From: Mesostigma viride
Taxonomy: Eukaryota > Streptophyta > Mesostigmatophyceae > Mesostigmatales > Mesostigmataceae
Direction: 5' to 3'
DNA: 60,000 nucleotides
NCBI GenBank assembly: GCA_009746045.1
Contig: RPFO01000041.1
Coordinates: 6,777,302-6,837,301, forward strand
Within the stretch, counting starts at the first letter, position 1, and each line of letters starts with the position of its first letter. This document shows, one piece after another, positions 43,795-54,854 of the stretch. The position numbers and the translations under genes were made by a program. Below the pieces are notes generated by a model. That model saw only the letters and a program-made list of their open reading frames with translations. It did not search any database and was not told the origin of the DNA.

Positions 43795-45027
43795 CTCCCA
43801 GCGACTCGGCCAGCCGTTTGAGTGTGTTTGGGACCATATGCTGATGCCCATGGATATTACGCGCGCCATCAACCAGGCAACACCAGTGACACTTGAGCTC
43901 CTTGTTATCCTTCTCATCGGATGTACTGACGACACCCTGCACAATTACAGCTCACAAGGCAACTAACATGCTGGAGGAACGCATCCGCCGCAGTGGACGT
44001 CAGTAACGGATGTTGCAATGTTGCTGGAGGGAGGTCAATCGACCGCACCCGTACATACAAGGGGCAATTATTGATGCGTCATACCCAAAACAGGAAGAAA
44101 ATGTGGCACAACTAACCTTGCCATCAACATGGATGGACGGAGTTGGAGACCAACTGCAGCGCGGCATTCGCAAGGGCACAGGCTGTGTTGTTCAGCAGGT
44201 CCACCGCTGGACTGCCCGATGCCGAGTCCAGGTTCTTCCTTACACAAACTCTCCACAAGCGTGATTGTCGCGTCCTTGGCTGCCAACTGCGGAAAGGAGG
44301 CCAGTGCTCGCTTCAGCAGGAACTCGGCAATTGCAATCACGGTGGGCCCTGGCACGATTTGCAGGCCTACACATGCTTGCCCCGCATGTGCCTCCCCCAC
44401 GTGTGCATCCACCGCAGTTGACGTGCTTGCTCGCAGCTCCCACTACCGCTGGCTTCGTTGCCATGTTCCTCCACCCGTTGCCTCTTGCATCTTAGCTGTT
44501 CCTCGCGCTTCTCCGCAGCCTCTCTTTCCCTCTCTTCCTCTCTCTTTTCTGCTGCCGTTCATGCCTTGCTCCAGATATAGATGTGGCTGCTTAGGCGTTC
44601 AATCTGCATCACAGAATTGGACGATATGCACGTCAAAGGAAAGCCAACCAAGCAGCAACATTACCAACAATGTAGCGGGAGGGTCAGTGCAGAGGCCAGC
44701 AACATAACTGCCTTAGTCTTGTACTCCTACCATACACATTAGGGAAGACTGCTGGCATGGCAGCCTGCATCACAGCAATGAATTGCCGCCAACTAAAATA
44801 AGAGAGTGACTCACCGCTACTCTTCCCTGAAGCCGACTGGTCACACCTCCATTGTGGCGTTGTTTTACCACTTTAAGGCTCTTCCACAGCGTGCGATTTT
44901 GTTGATGCCATTTTCTCAATTCCTGTAGCATATATTTTGCCCCCGCCGCACGCTTCCATGGGTTGCCATGTACATCATACTTTGCTGATGCTGCAGAGAA
45001 GTCAAGCGGTTCTTTGCATTCCCTCAC
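43795..45027 (-). other. Exon-like open segments on the minus strand, unidentified
   Basis: Three open segments have splice-like borders: 45027-44815 (RECKEPLDFSAASAKYDV; donor GCG|GTGAGT), 44366-44117 (VIAIAEFLLKRALASFPQLAA; acceptor TGTAG, donor AAG|GTTAGT) and 43954-43795 (NKELKCHWCCLVDGARNI; acceptor GTGCAG, donor GAG|GTGGGT). The phases of the first two do not fit without a stop, so I do not claim a gene model. They may be remnants of a transposon gene of CACTA-2. Confidence 0.25.
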
Positions 45028-45090
45028 CTGTATTCAACGGCAACGCCAAAACGGAATGCCAACGAATGCGGAGCGGGGGAACAAGGCATA

Positions 45091-46150
45091 AATCAACGCA
45101 TGGTGAACCGGCAGATGCTGAGGCAGACACGACAATGCACTGGGTGCATGGCAACCATGTGAACACTGATGGTAGCACTCACATGCCTAACAAGCATTTT
45201 CTTTGTTTCCCCTGGGTAAGAGTGTAAGGCCTATGCCAACCAAGGTAAACAACAAAACAACACATCCTAAACTGCCCTAACTGACATGGGCAACAAACAT
45301 GGCCAATGGAGGACAAGGAACCAAGTAGGATCATCCAACAGGATCACGGTATTATGGCAGCTTGCATGCAGTAAATTATATCAAGCATGGTTGGCTCAGC
45401 ACATTGAAGTATTGTCACATCATTAGAACAAGGGAAAGTCAGAAATCAACGCATGGTGAACCGGCAGATGATGAGGCAGACACGACAATGCACTTGGTGC
45501 ATGGCAACTATGTGAACACTGATGGTAGCATTCACATGCCTAACAAGCATTTTCTCTGTTTCCCCTGCATGGGTTAGAGTGTAAGGCCTATGCCAACCCA
45601 GCTAAACAACAAAACAACACATCCTAAACTGCCCTAACTGACATGGGCAACAAACATGGCCAATGGAGGACAAGGAACCAAGTAGGATCATCCAACAGGA
45701 TCATGGTATTATGGCAGCTTGCATGCAGTAAATTATATCAAGCATGGTTGGCTCAGCACATTGAAGTATTGTCACATCATTAGAACAAGGGAAAGTCAGA
45801 AATCAACGCATGGTGAACCGGCAGATGATGAGGCAGACACGACAATGCACTTGGTGCATGGCAACTATGTGAACACTGATGGTAGCATTCACATGCCTAA
45901 CAAGCATTTTCTCTGTTTCCCCTGGGTTAGAGTGTAAGGCCTATGCCAACCCAGCTAAACAACAAAACAACACATCCTAAACTGCGCTAACTGACATGGG
46001 CAACAAACATGGCCAATGGAGGACAAGGAACCAAGTAGGATCATCCAACAGGATCACGGTATTATGGCAGCTTGCATGCAGTAAATTATATCAAGCATGG
46101 TTGGCTCAGCACATTGAAGTATTGTCACATCATTACAACAAGGGTAACCT
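45091..46150 (+). repeat. Three tandem copies of a 353-357-bp unit
   Basis: Units begin at AATCAACGCATGGTG, at 45091, 45444 and 45801, and are about 98% identical to each other. A single diverged copy of the same family is at about 51900-52340. The short open frames in each unit are nearly the same and probably not genes. Confidence 0.9.
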
Positions 46151-46232
46151 CAAATAAACTAGTCGTGGCCACTATCTACAGGCAGTCTAACGAATGCAAC
46201 ACATGCAACATGGTGCTCACTACAACGCTTCC

Positions 46233-46598
46233 TTATCTGCGCAATAAAATGTACAGGGACATTGCATGGCGGCCCCTCAGCTTCTGAGCGCTGTGATGCC
46301 GCTGCGACGATAGGGTGGTCAACTGCGACGATAGGGTGCACACAACCATACCCACATCATCCTTGCCACAATACGTTTTATGAATCCCCTTAAACCTTTG
46401 CGAGAAGCTATAGTCTGCGACAGCATCCCCTGCCGACGACATATACGCATATGCGCTCTCAGCTACTATATTCATTAATTCCCATGCCGTCTTGTGAGGG
46501 GTCCGACGTACCTTTGCTGCCAGAGATTCTGCTGCGAATGCGGTTGCCGCTGTGCGCTTTGCCTCCCAGCGTGCTTTCCAGGCCCGCGCGTCCTCCAT
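46233..46598 (-). CDS. Unidentified ORF next to the 355-bp repeat
   Basis: A 121-residue frame starts at ATG 46598 (MEDARAWKARWEAKRTAATAF) and includes KTAWELMNIVAESAYAYMSS. No domain is recognised. The stretch downstream (CAGCTTCTGAGCGCTGTGATGC) has a diverged copy at about 52430-52600, so this is probably part of a repeat family rather than a host gene. Confidence 0.3.
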   Translation of the reverse strand: MEDARAWKARWEAKRTAATAFAAESLAAKVRRTPHKTAWELMNIVAESAYAYMSSAGDAVADYSFSQRFKGIHKTYCGKDDVGMVVCTLSSQLTTLSSQRHHSAQKLRGRHAMSLYILLRR

Positions 46599-46720
46599 CG
46601 ATACACAACATAAGCTGTCCTGACTGCGAAAGACTTAATTACCAATGTCTTCGTCGTCAATTAACGCGTCTTCTACGTCTTCCACAGTGTGCATGCGTAG
46701 CTAGCCAGCTATGTCGCGGT

Positions 46721-47034
46721 TTACGATCCAGTTAACGATAACGGCTCCGTAACCACCCCAGTACCTAATATTGGGGCAGCTATGGCGCCGTAACCACTAC
46801 CTGACCCGTCCCGTATACCCCAACGTAACCTGAACCGAAGCCGTTCACGCCCCCGTAAACATAACCGGCCCAGTTACTGGGCCGTACCGAATCTCGGGGC
46901 CAATATTCCGAATGGTACCGTAACCGGTCCGGTAACCCAAACCGCCAACGAATACGGACCCGTAACCTGGCCCGTCGAAGTTACCGGGCAGGTTACGGGG
47001 GCGTCGAAGTTACCGGACAGGTTACGGGGGCTTC
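46721..47034 (-). repeat. Right subterminal GTTACCGG array of CACTA-2
   Basis: Units of (C)CGTAACC and GTTACCGG like those at 34228-34735, ending next to the right inverted repeat at 47035-47050. Confidence 0.65.
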
Positions 47035-47055
47035 AAATTAACTCCTAGTGGTGGG

Positions 47056-48700
47056 ACAAGAAATAGAGACCTAGAACATCGTGCAAATGGCACTTTAGGG
47101 CGGCGTAGCCCGGGCTCGCCTCAAGAGCCGTCAGCAACAGTAACTTAATTGCTACTTAACTTAACGAACTAGAAGTGGCCATACAAAACTGGCCAACTAA
47201 TTCTAACTCATGGAACCCGGGTCCAGCCCAAGGCCCACCGTCCCGTAGTACCACTCACATAGCGGCGTTCATTCTCATCTATTATAAAGAAACTACGTTT
47301 AGAGAACACCGATTCTATTCCCACTATTACCAATCCACCAACATTTGATTAAAACAATAAGTGGGCAATTACAGAACCCGGCATGAGTGAGCCTGCCACG
47401 CTGCACCCATTTCATGATTGATTGTAGTTCTCGTTACCCAACCCCCCTCTCCTGGTGCTTTATCACCAAAGGGCTGCTCTGCCAACCACTTTCGCTCAGT
47501 GGCTCTCGAGGCTGCCCTGCCGCAATGGTCACGACCATTACAATCGCCGGCGGCTGTAGCGAGCCTCATGCACGATAACCCTTCGTAGGCCCCCCCCCAG
47601 CCTTCCACCCTCGGCCAGTAAAAGAGGGTGTTGAATGTGCACGCAAAGACAAGGAAGAAGACGCCACGTTTAACCGGCCTCCCTCAAGGACCAGTGTCGC
47701 CCTGACGTGACGACAACTTGAAAGACGCCACCCGTTGCCACCATATCTCGATTACTGTCAACGTTGTCACCTGGGGGAGTAACTTTCCATATTTCAGGTT
47801 TTAGTTGATGAGCAGGCTCTCATCACACACCCCAGCGGCCGATAAAGCGCAAGCGCAACTGGGCCGGCCAAAATATTTGGTCCTGCCCGCCCCAGGTCCG
47901 TCTGTTAAACTGGCCCCTTAAGTCTCGGTCTGAATCGAATTATTGCATAATTCCGGAATTCGTCCCTACCACATTTCCGAGACCTCACGCACCCATAAGA
48001 GCGGATGCTGGTAAATATTTTTCTACTTACGTGAGGGCCGACAGATTTGTCGTCCATCACAATGCCCACTAAAAGTAACCCGACCACCCTTCCTTCGGCA
48101 GTCAGCAGTCAGGTACTGCAACCCTGCTGCGACATTCCGCAGCAAAGCGGTAGGCACTGCAGCGTGGCACGGAAAACTTACTCATGGTTTCAGAGTTCCG
48201 TACAGGTGCCACGCGCAGGCAAACGCGAAGTATTTTATAATCTCTCGTCGGCCAAGAACCCAGCTGCGGGGAGAAAACCGACGAGGGTAATGTTTAATTT
48301 CTTTTTCACAGTCACGTGACTGCTCATGCTATGTCAGTCACGCGCCATCTCTAATCGGCCACCACCAGCCAAAAAGGCTGACGCGATTAGGGCAGCATTA
48401 AATTTCTTGTTATCCGCCATACCCATACCCCATACATCCGATTACAAGAAAAAGAGACCTAGAACATCGTGCAAATGGCACTTTAGGGCGGCGTAGCCCG
48501 GGCTCGCCTCATGAGCCGTCAGCAACAGTAACTTAATTGCTACTTAACTTAATGAACTAGAAATGGCCATACAAAACTGGCCAACTAATTCTAACTCATG
48601 GAACCGGTCCAGCCCAAGGCCCACCGTCCCGTAGTACCACTCACATAGCGGCGTTCATTCTCATCTATTATAAAGAAACTACGTTCAGAGAACACCGATT
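47056..48700. mobile_element. Possible small LTR-type element with 257-259-bp direct repeats
   Basis: Direct repeats at 47056-47314 and 48444-48700 are about 96% identical (ACAAGAAA...GAACACCGATT). The 1.1 kb between them holds no coding domain, but has a second copy of the 60-bp sequence from 34122-34181 (47384-47440). The size suits a terminal-repeat element in miniature, but the ends are not TG...CA and no clear primer site or target duplication is seen. Two separate insertions of one repeat would also fit. Confidence 0.45.
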
Positions 48701-48704
48701 GTAA

Positions 48705-48796
48705 CTTTCGTGTATTTAATTTTCTACTGGAATTAGCATTGTACTCCGTGGCATGCCCATGCGCATGACACGCAAGTACTTACTTACTTAGCTTAA
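48705..48796 (+). repeat. Non-LTR-type 3' end with CTTA tail (copy 1)
   Basis: It matches 53730-53822 in the same orientation, with AGCAT(T/A)GTACTCCGTGGCATGC in the middle and an ACTT repeat at the end. The microsatellite tail suggests the 3' end of a LINE or SINE. Confidence 0.6.
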
Positions 48797-48849
48797 GACA
48801 GCAAGACTTTCCCTATCAGCTTGTACTAAGGTTGACACCTCCTCCTATG

Positions 48850-49340
48850 GCAGGGTCCCCTTGCCCCATCGCAACCCACTGGCAAACTTGCGCGCGCCGG
48901 GCACCGGCGCAGCGCGACCCGGACCTATGTGACACAACTGCTTGAAGATGCAGGGCTTCTGGGACTATCCATACTCCGCGCCCGCATGATTGACAAGGAG
49001 AAATGGGCTGCCATCTGCGATAAGCACCTTCCTGAGGGGTATGCTCCTGTTTTCTCCCCACAGGCCCCGCGGCCCATTGCTAGCCAGGGTAGAAGTCCGC
49101 AGGTGGAGGTTATTGGTCCTGAGGATAGCCGCTACACTACCGCCTTGTCTGCCATTACAGTAGAGGACAGCTCGGATGAGGATTACATCCCCATCTAGTG
49201 CAGTTAGTAGTGGGAGGTGGCACCCCAAAAACCTTAAAACTTGACCCATGCTAATATCACTTGAATTTCAGTTGCACCATGCTAAATTATGATTGGGGGC
49301 ACTAAATAACATCTCTAGTGAGTTGTCCATGCACTTGTTG
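48850..49340 (+). pseudogene. C-terminal fragment of a LINE ORF2-like protein
   Basis: The frame reads ARAGHRRSATRTYVTQLLEDAGL, then ILRARMIDKEKWAAICDKHLPEG, ending TVEDSSDEDYIPI at 49198. The pattern (Arg-rich lead, helical segment, then a D/E-R/K-x-x-W motif) resembles the end of many LINE RT proteins after the zinc region. The RT core is absent. The 140 bp after the stop would be its 3' UTR. The assignment is tentative. Confidence 0.4.
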
Positions 49341-49359
49341 GGGGTACTACCCCCACATA

Positions 49360-50539
49360 TACGCCCCTGATTACCGTCATCCGCACGCTGTATGAGGGGT
49401 CGACCACTTCGGTGCGCACTCAACACGGCATTACCCCGCCATGCCCACTGCAGACCGGCGTCTGGCAGGGTTGCGTCCTGTCGCCGTACCTGTTTATTAT
49501 TGTAGTGGACTATGTTATGCGCCAGGCACGTGCTCGCTTTGCTAGCATTGCAGGCCGTGCCCCTGGCCTAGCGATCACGAACGAGCTTGGGGAAGGGGGG
49601 CCGACTAACAAGCAGAATTTACTTGCTGACCTCATTTATGCCGACGACATCACGCTCATCGAGAAGCCGGAGTCTGCCCAACTTTGGCTGGACTGCCTGG
49701 CGCTCGAGGCTCGGGCGGTTGGTCTAGAAATCAGCCCCTAAACGGAGGCCCTGGCCCTCGGCATGGCAGGGCCCCCACCCACACTACGCCTCTTAGACGA
49801 TGCCGAGGTCAACTACCCTCCTTCAGGCCGCTTCAAGCTGCTCGGCAGTTGGCTTCCCGACTGCGAGGACAGCATGACGACACGGATCGGCATGGCGTGG
49901 GCGCACCTCCATGACCACCGCCGCTGGTGGAGCAACCCCGCCCTACCCCGGATCGTCAAGCGTGACCTCTTCAAGGTCGTCATTCTGACGATCCTGACCT
50001 ACGGCGCCGAGACGTGGACACTGACGCAGGAGCTGGAGCAACGACTCGACGGCGCCGTCACCCAGATGCTGCGCAAGGCCCTTAACATCCCCTTTGGTTT
50101 GCACATTAGTAATGAGGATTTGTACGCTGATTTGCCCTATGTTTCCCACATTATTAGGCACAGGCGCCTGGGCCTAGCCGGGCACCTGGCCCGCACAGAT
50201 CAGGTAGATACATCAGATAGACTAGCTGGCACCAAGCCCGCCCAGCCTGGGCGATATGTCCTCACCTGGCGTGCCCCAGGCCGCGCGCGGCAGGGCCGCC
50301 ACCCGTGGACTTTTCGTGATAGACTCGGCATGGACATGTGCTACACTAGACGTGACGGGCTCACCCCCGGGCAGCCTCCTGGTTTGTCTGTAATATGGAG
50401 GCAGATGGTGCGCAAGGATAGATGGCAAGTAGTGATGAAGGAGACCACCCCCAAGCCTGTGGGGGCTCCGCGTGTGGCCAAGTATGGCATTCATAGCGAT
50501 TCGGGCCGCGGTGCCCACACCCCTGTAACTAGGACCTAG
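49360..50539 (+). pseudogene. LINE reverse transcriptase, 5'-truncated
   Basis: The frame reads LITVIRTLYEGSTTSVRT, then GVWQGCVLSPYLFIIVVDYVM, the catalytic LIYADDITLIE (YADD near 49637-49648), an in-frame TAA at 49739-49741, then RFKLLGSWL, TILTYGAETWTLT, RRLGLAGHLAR and PGRARQGRHPW. These are the usual blocks of LINE RT palm, thumb and the region after it. The N-terminal endonuclease and fingers are missing, which is typical of incomplete target-primed reverse transcription. The only break inside the retained part is the TAA. Confidence 0.9.
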
Positions 50540-50639
50540 ATAGCTTACACCATCCATTCCATCCCATGTTCCCCTCCCACTGAGGACTTATGCTCACGTG
50601 ACGCAGTCACGTGTCTATTAATTAATTAATTAATTAATA
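50540..50639 (+). repeat. LINE 3' UTR and TTAA tail
   Basis: It is about 100 bp, including an ACGTGACGCAGTCACGT palindrome, ending in TTAA repeats. It matches the second copy at 50703-50837. Confidence 0.8.
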
Positions 50640-50702
50640 TACGCCCATATTGCGCTATAAATAGAAAAACACGCTAATTAGGGCTATGTATGCCCCAGCC
50701 AT

Positions 50703-50837
50703 TTCGGGCCGCGGTGCCCACACCCCTGTAAATAGGACCTAGATAGCTTATACCATCCATTCCATCCCATGTTCCCCTCCCACTGAGGACTTATGCTCAC
50801 GTGACGCAGTCACGTGTCTATTAATTAATTAATTAAT
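50703..50837 (+). mobile_element. Second, strongly truncated copy of the same LINE 3' end
   Basis: It repeats 50500-50639 with about three changes and ends in the same TTAA tail. A 5'-truncated insertion about 60 bp downstream of the first copy. Confidence 0.8.
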
Positions 50838-51164
50838 ACCCAGCCCATGCACTCATTTGTTGGCAAAAATAAATGCAGCGTCTGTAGTTCCCTGAGTTTG
50901 TAGCTTGCTGAGCTATTAACATCATGAAAATGACAAAACCTTGAACAGTTATTAATTTCCCCGCAAAAGTACCCTTTTTTACCGGACATTGGGAATAAAC
51001 ATGTCATAAACACTTCAGATTAGGCAACAAAATGTAGCGAAAATCCGGCTATCAGGGGGACAGCAGTGGTCCAAGTCCCAGGTCATTCCGACAAGTCTAG
51101 CTCAAGTTATTGCGTTTGGCGCGTTAGAACAAAAATGCCCGCTAAACCAGAAACTGTCACTATT
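50838..51164. other. Unassigned sequence
   Basis: No gene is seen. It contains the first 29-bp direct repeat at 51079-51107. Confidence 0.5.
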
Positions 51165-51443
51165 TCAGCCCTTGTAAGCATCCTGCACAAGGCAGGCAGG
51201 GCAAAACCAATCCCCCTTGGGCTCCTTAGTCAACGGGGGGTCAGCGCAGCACCCATGCAGTCCTCCCTTGCACCCGAATGTGCTGCACAGCAGGAAAGGG
51301 ACACCGTCAATTTCATCCGGGGACGCACATGCAAGGCAAGGAATATCATCAACCTCATTCTCATCATCTCTGCTACCTTCCCCATCGTCCCCCTGCCCCT
51401 CCCTTTGCATCACGTCGTGGCAGACACCCTTAAAACAGGTCAT
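51165..51443 (-). pseudogene. PHD-finger fragment
   Basis: The minus frame reads DDIPCLACASPDEIDGVPFLLC, STFGCKGGLHGCC, then GDWFCPACLVQ. The spacing C-x2-C-x12-C-x4-C-x4-H-x2-C-x15-C-x2-C fits the C4HC3 PHD finger, a histone-tail reader. It lacks any other domain and stops 6 residues after the last Cys. It is bracketed by 29-bp identical direct repeats at 51079-51107 and 51436-51464, so it looks like a captured or duplicated gene piece, possibly from a transposon-encoded PHD protein. Confidence 0.65.
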
Positions 51444-51464
51444 TCCGACAAGTCTAGCTCAAGT

Positions 51465-51899
51465 AATAAGGTTATGCGTGCTAAAACCTTAACATAAGCT
51501 TAAGGGTTTTTTTCTTTGTATATGGCCACTTAGGCATGCTGTTTTCATCCAAAAAGCCAGGAGGCATGCCCCACTCGATCAAAAAACATAAGCAAACGGC
51601 TAGGCACCACATCTGCCCTCACCTGCCCTCGGCATGGCCAACCTTGCCAGCGCAAGCATAGCAACACGATTGCTAGGCATACATGCCAAGAGAGCATACA
51701 CTATACTCTACTCAAGGTTACCTTGTAAACTTCATGCCAAGAACTCAGCAAATCTATGATCAAAAGCACATATAATTAACTCTAGCACACTGATGACGAC
51801 ACATGCTCAAGGTTGGTGGGGGTCACTGTGGCACGCACTGATGGGTTTCCTAGACGACCACTCACCACCTGACGAGGCGCTAAGGACCACTCAGAAAGC
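51465..51899. other. Unassigned sequence
   Basis: I see no gene or repeat that I can support. Confidence 0.4.
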
Positions 51900-52600
51900 A
51901 AGTAAACACAATCACACTTTACATGCCATCAACATGGATCAAATCCATGCTGAATATGTTATGAAGTACAAAGGGGTAGCCACGCACCTCATACTCCTTC
52001 ACCGTCCCTCGAGCATGGCCAGACTTTTAAGTACGTGAATAGCAATAATGATGATGGCACGAACATGCATTACCAGCATTTTCTATGTTTCTCCCAGGTT
52101 AGAATGTAAGGGTTATGCCAACCAAGCTTACCAGCACAGCAACAACTCCTTAACTGCCCTACCCGACATGGGCAACAAACTGGAACTATGGAGGGCAAGG
52201 AACCAAGGAGATCATGGCATACAAAGCTTGCATGCAGTCAACCATGTCAACCATGGTTGCATGGCTCAGCACATTGCTGTCTTGTCACATCATCATAACA
52301 AGGAAAGCTCAAATAAACCAATGATGGCAGCTATCTACATGCAGTCACACAAATGCAATATCTCCAACATGATCGTCGATAAAAAAACTTCCTTCCCTGC
52401 ACGATAAAATGCAAAGAAACCAGTGGCGGCCGTTCAGCTTCTGACCGCTGTGATGCCGCTGCGAGGAAAGGGTGCGTCACTATCACACAACAAGAAGCGT
52501 CCATACGCACAACATCCTTGCCAGAACACGTGCTATGAAATCCCTTACGCCTTCCCTAGGATCTATCGGCTGAAACTGAAGCGGATTTGATCAAGACATC
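51900..52600 (+). repeat. Diverged single copy of the 45-46-kb repeat family
   Basis: Similarity to 45540-46300 is visible in order: TTTCTCCCAGGTTAGA, CTGACATGGGCAACAAAC-like, GCTTGCATGCAGT, GGCTCAGCACATTG, and the GCTGTGATGCCGCTGCGA segment at about 52450. It shows this family exists outside CACTA-2. Confidence 0.65.
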
Positions 52601-53729
52601 AACGAAAACAAGCTAAAGCTGCCAGGTATTCGTCAACACGACGGCGAGCAACGGAGAGTTAACTGGCGGAAACTGACCAAAACGAACGCAAAAAACTTCG
52701 AACGATTGAGCTCATAGAAGGAGGCAATGATAGCAGATAACAGTCGCCACAAATCTATACCTTGCCCTCGTAGATCCCTCGCCCAGGCGCGCAACAACGG
52801 CCGTTCTTCCATGGAAGGTTCCGACATGCACTGCGCAGGCCTGTACATGCACTTACCGAGAATGGCCGAAAATGTAGCAAAAAGCACCCGTTCGGTTAAG
52901 AATTCGATGCTACCGATAAGAATGCATCCTTCACGGTCAAAAAGACCCCCAAAACTGAGAATTTACTGCCGCAATCACGAATTCTATTTTATTCCGCGCG
53001 ATCAAAAAATGCAGATTCCCCCCCATGCCGATGGCAGTAAAAGAAAGCAGCGATATTGTAAACCAGCCACTTGCCGCCGCAACCCAACATCATTAAATCA
53101 TCGTCTTCAACATTCGGGGTTCTTTGAACGGAGTTTCTTCTATACGTGAATGCGGGAACAAGAGGCCGCTGGATGAGCGGCTTATAGGTCGCAGTGTTTA
53201 CTCGTAGCTGTTTGGCTAGAGCTTTTGTGATTAGTAGATGCAATATAGTGCATGGTTGAAAAATGAATTAAATAAAATGTGCGTTCCGCGCTTGGGTTGA
53301 TTATACCCGGGCGGAACGGGGCGTGAGGTGCAGTGCCCCTGAAAAGAACAACCTACGCATTATTTAATACTAGCCGTGCAGATTCGGGATATTCTACCCC
53401 CGGTCTGTACGGTTAGCGTCTTACTAGCATCCACTAAACATAAGGGTTTAATGATGTCAGTTAGCTAGGGATAAGGGAGGTTTTGCGACTAAAAGCCGCT
53501 CTGGCTGGTTTTGTCGGCCTCTTTCTTTGCTCTTTCTTTTTGCATTTCTCTAGCCCTACATTGCTAGTTTTGCCTAAACGCAGTCGCCATGGCCACTTCC
53601 GCAAGTGGTGCGCGCACGGAGCACCCACTTTTCACGGTACGGCCGGTGCCGCGAATTTTTTCGCGCGGAAAATATTCGGCGCGCCACGTCCCCTTAACGG
53701 TTGGGGGATGATGCAGACGATATTTGTTT
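52601..53729. other. Unassigned sequence
   Basis: Only short frames without domains. The stretch 53483-53731 is open on the plus strand (hydrophobic start, then basic) and leads into the CTTA-tailed repeat, so it may be part of that retroelement. Confidence 0.35.
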
Positions 53730-53822
53730 AAACTTTTGTGTAATTATTTTTCTAATGAGATTAGCATAGTACTCCGTGGCATGCCTTGCGCATGACACGC
53801 AAGTACTTACTTACTTACTTGT
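53730..53822 (+). repeat. Non-LTR-type 3' end with CTTA tail (copy 2)
   Basis: It is the partner of 48705-48796, with three or more ACTT units at the end. Confidence 0.6.
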
Positions 53823-54623
53823 AGGTTGATAGCAGCAGTTTTCATTACATGGTGACAATAAGCATTACAGCAGATATATGATAAGCAAGCAAGCAAGAAG
53901 AAATGAAGAGGCAGCCGACTGCAATCCCGGTGCATGTCTGTGCAATGGGTGGGCAAGCATAAAACACGTGGATCAAACAAAGCCGCTCATCTGCATAGAA
54001 TACAGCTACTCACAAGCCTCACCCTCCGCCCAGCCATTCTCATTACTACACATACAGGCTTCCGTGGGATGAAGTAGAATGAGGTGTGAGGCCAGCCCGA
54101 GCTACATTTATTCTACGAGCAAAACTAGCAGGAGTCAAAGAGCTTTTTACAGATGGTTCCGGTGCAGAATGGACCCCAAAGATACAAGACCTTGCTCTTC
54201 CCCAGCGAGGCAACGAATAAAATCCTCTCTCCCTTGCCATTACTGTTACAGGTGCGGCAAAGGGCGCCCCGCCACGGGCGCACACCACCACAAGGGCACC
54301 GCAGAAAAACCCTACCGTGGTAGGGGGCTGCGAGGGGCTACAACAAGTACAAGAAGCACGACGTCTCCTACACATCTCTTGGCAACATCCCCTGGATCAC
54401 CAGAAGGTGCGACCAGCAGCCAGGGCATCCCCCTCACATGGCAAAACCGAGGGAGAGGTCTCCCAGGCCATCCAACGAACACAAGCTCCTACACAGTCGA
54501 CGCGATTGGAGCTAGCATAAATCTAAAAAAGGCAACGCCGGCCTGCCTCCACCCGCAGTGAGCCCATTGGTGGAAAAGACACCAGCCAGGGCCACAGCAA
54601 CCGGACTTGACACGGTCGCGACC
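53823..54623. other. Unassigned sequence
   Basis: There is no supported gene. Overlapping frames on both strands around 54046-54560 show no domain. Confidence 0.35.
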
Positions 54624-54728
54624 TCGTAAGTGAATGAACAAAGATGAAGTGAGGTTGCACTCACTTCATCTTTGTAGAGAAGGGCCGTGTCACGTAGTCT
54701 ATTGTAAGCGAGCTTGCCTCACTTACGA
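54624..54728. repeat. Hairpin-forming inverted repeats (MITE-like)
   Basis: CAAAGATGAAGTGAG and its complement are separated by six bases (about 54640-54676). An outer pair, TCGTAAGTGA and TCACTTACGA, lies near 54625 and 54717. This may be a small foldback element or the transcript-end hairpin of a neighbour. Confidence 0.5.
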
Positions 54729-54854
54729 CTGACTGGTTGTTCCACTTGGTACCACCCAGCAGGGCTCTTGAAAAGTGGCCCCTCATGAATTTGCTTGTTA
54801 TCAGCACCAGGGCCGGACCGGACAACGAGGCAAGGGTGGCGCAAAGGAAAAGGA

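Larger units (their letters stand above)
34212..47050. mobile_element. CACTA-2: 12.8-kb CACTA-type element
   Basis: The 16-bp inverted repeats CACTAGGAGTTAATTT lie at 34212-34227 and, complemented, at 47035-47050. GT flanks both ends, the same 2-bp duplication length as CACTA-1. Both ends carry arrays of GGTTACCGG-type units over 300-500 bp. No recognised transposase is present. The interior is mostly satellite and simple repeats plus nested retroelement pieces. The TIRs are short, so the outer borders are less certain than those of CACTA-1. Confidence 0.65.

Noticed and set aside
43397-43966. Pro/Ser/Leu-rich frames near 43.5 kb
   Set aside because: They come from the TCCC repeat and the CCACCCA-rich region.
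44815-45027. First exon of a multi-exon host gene
   Set aside because: Splice-like borders exist but the phase into the next segment gives a stop, and no domain is recognised.
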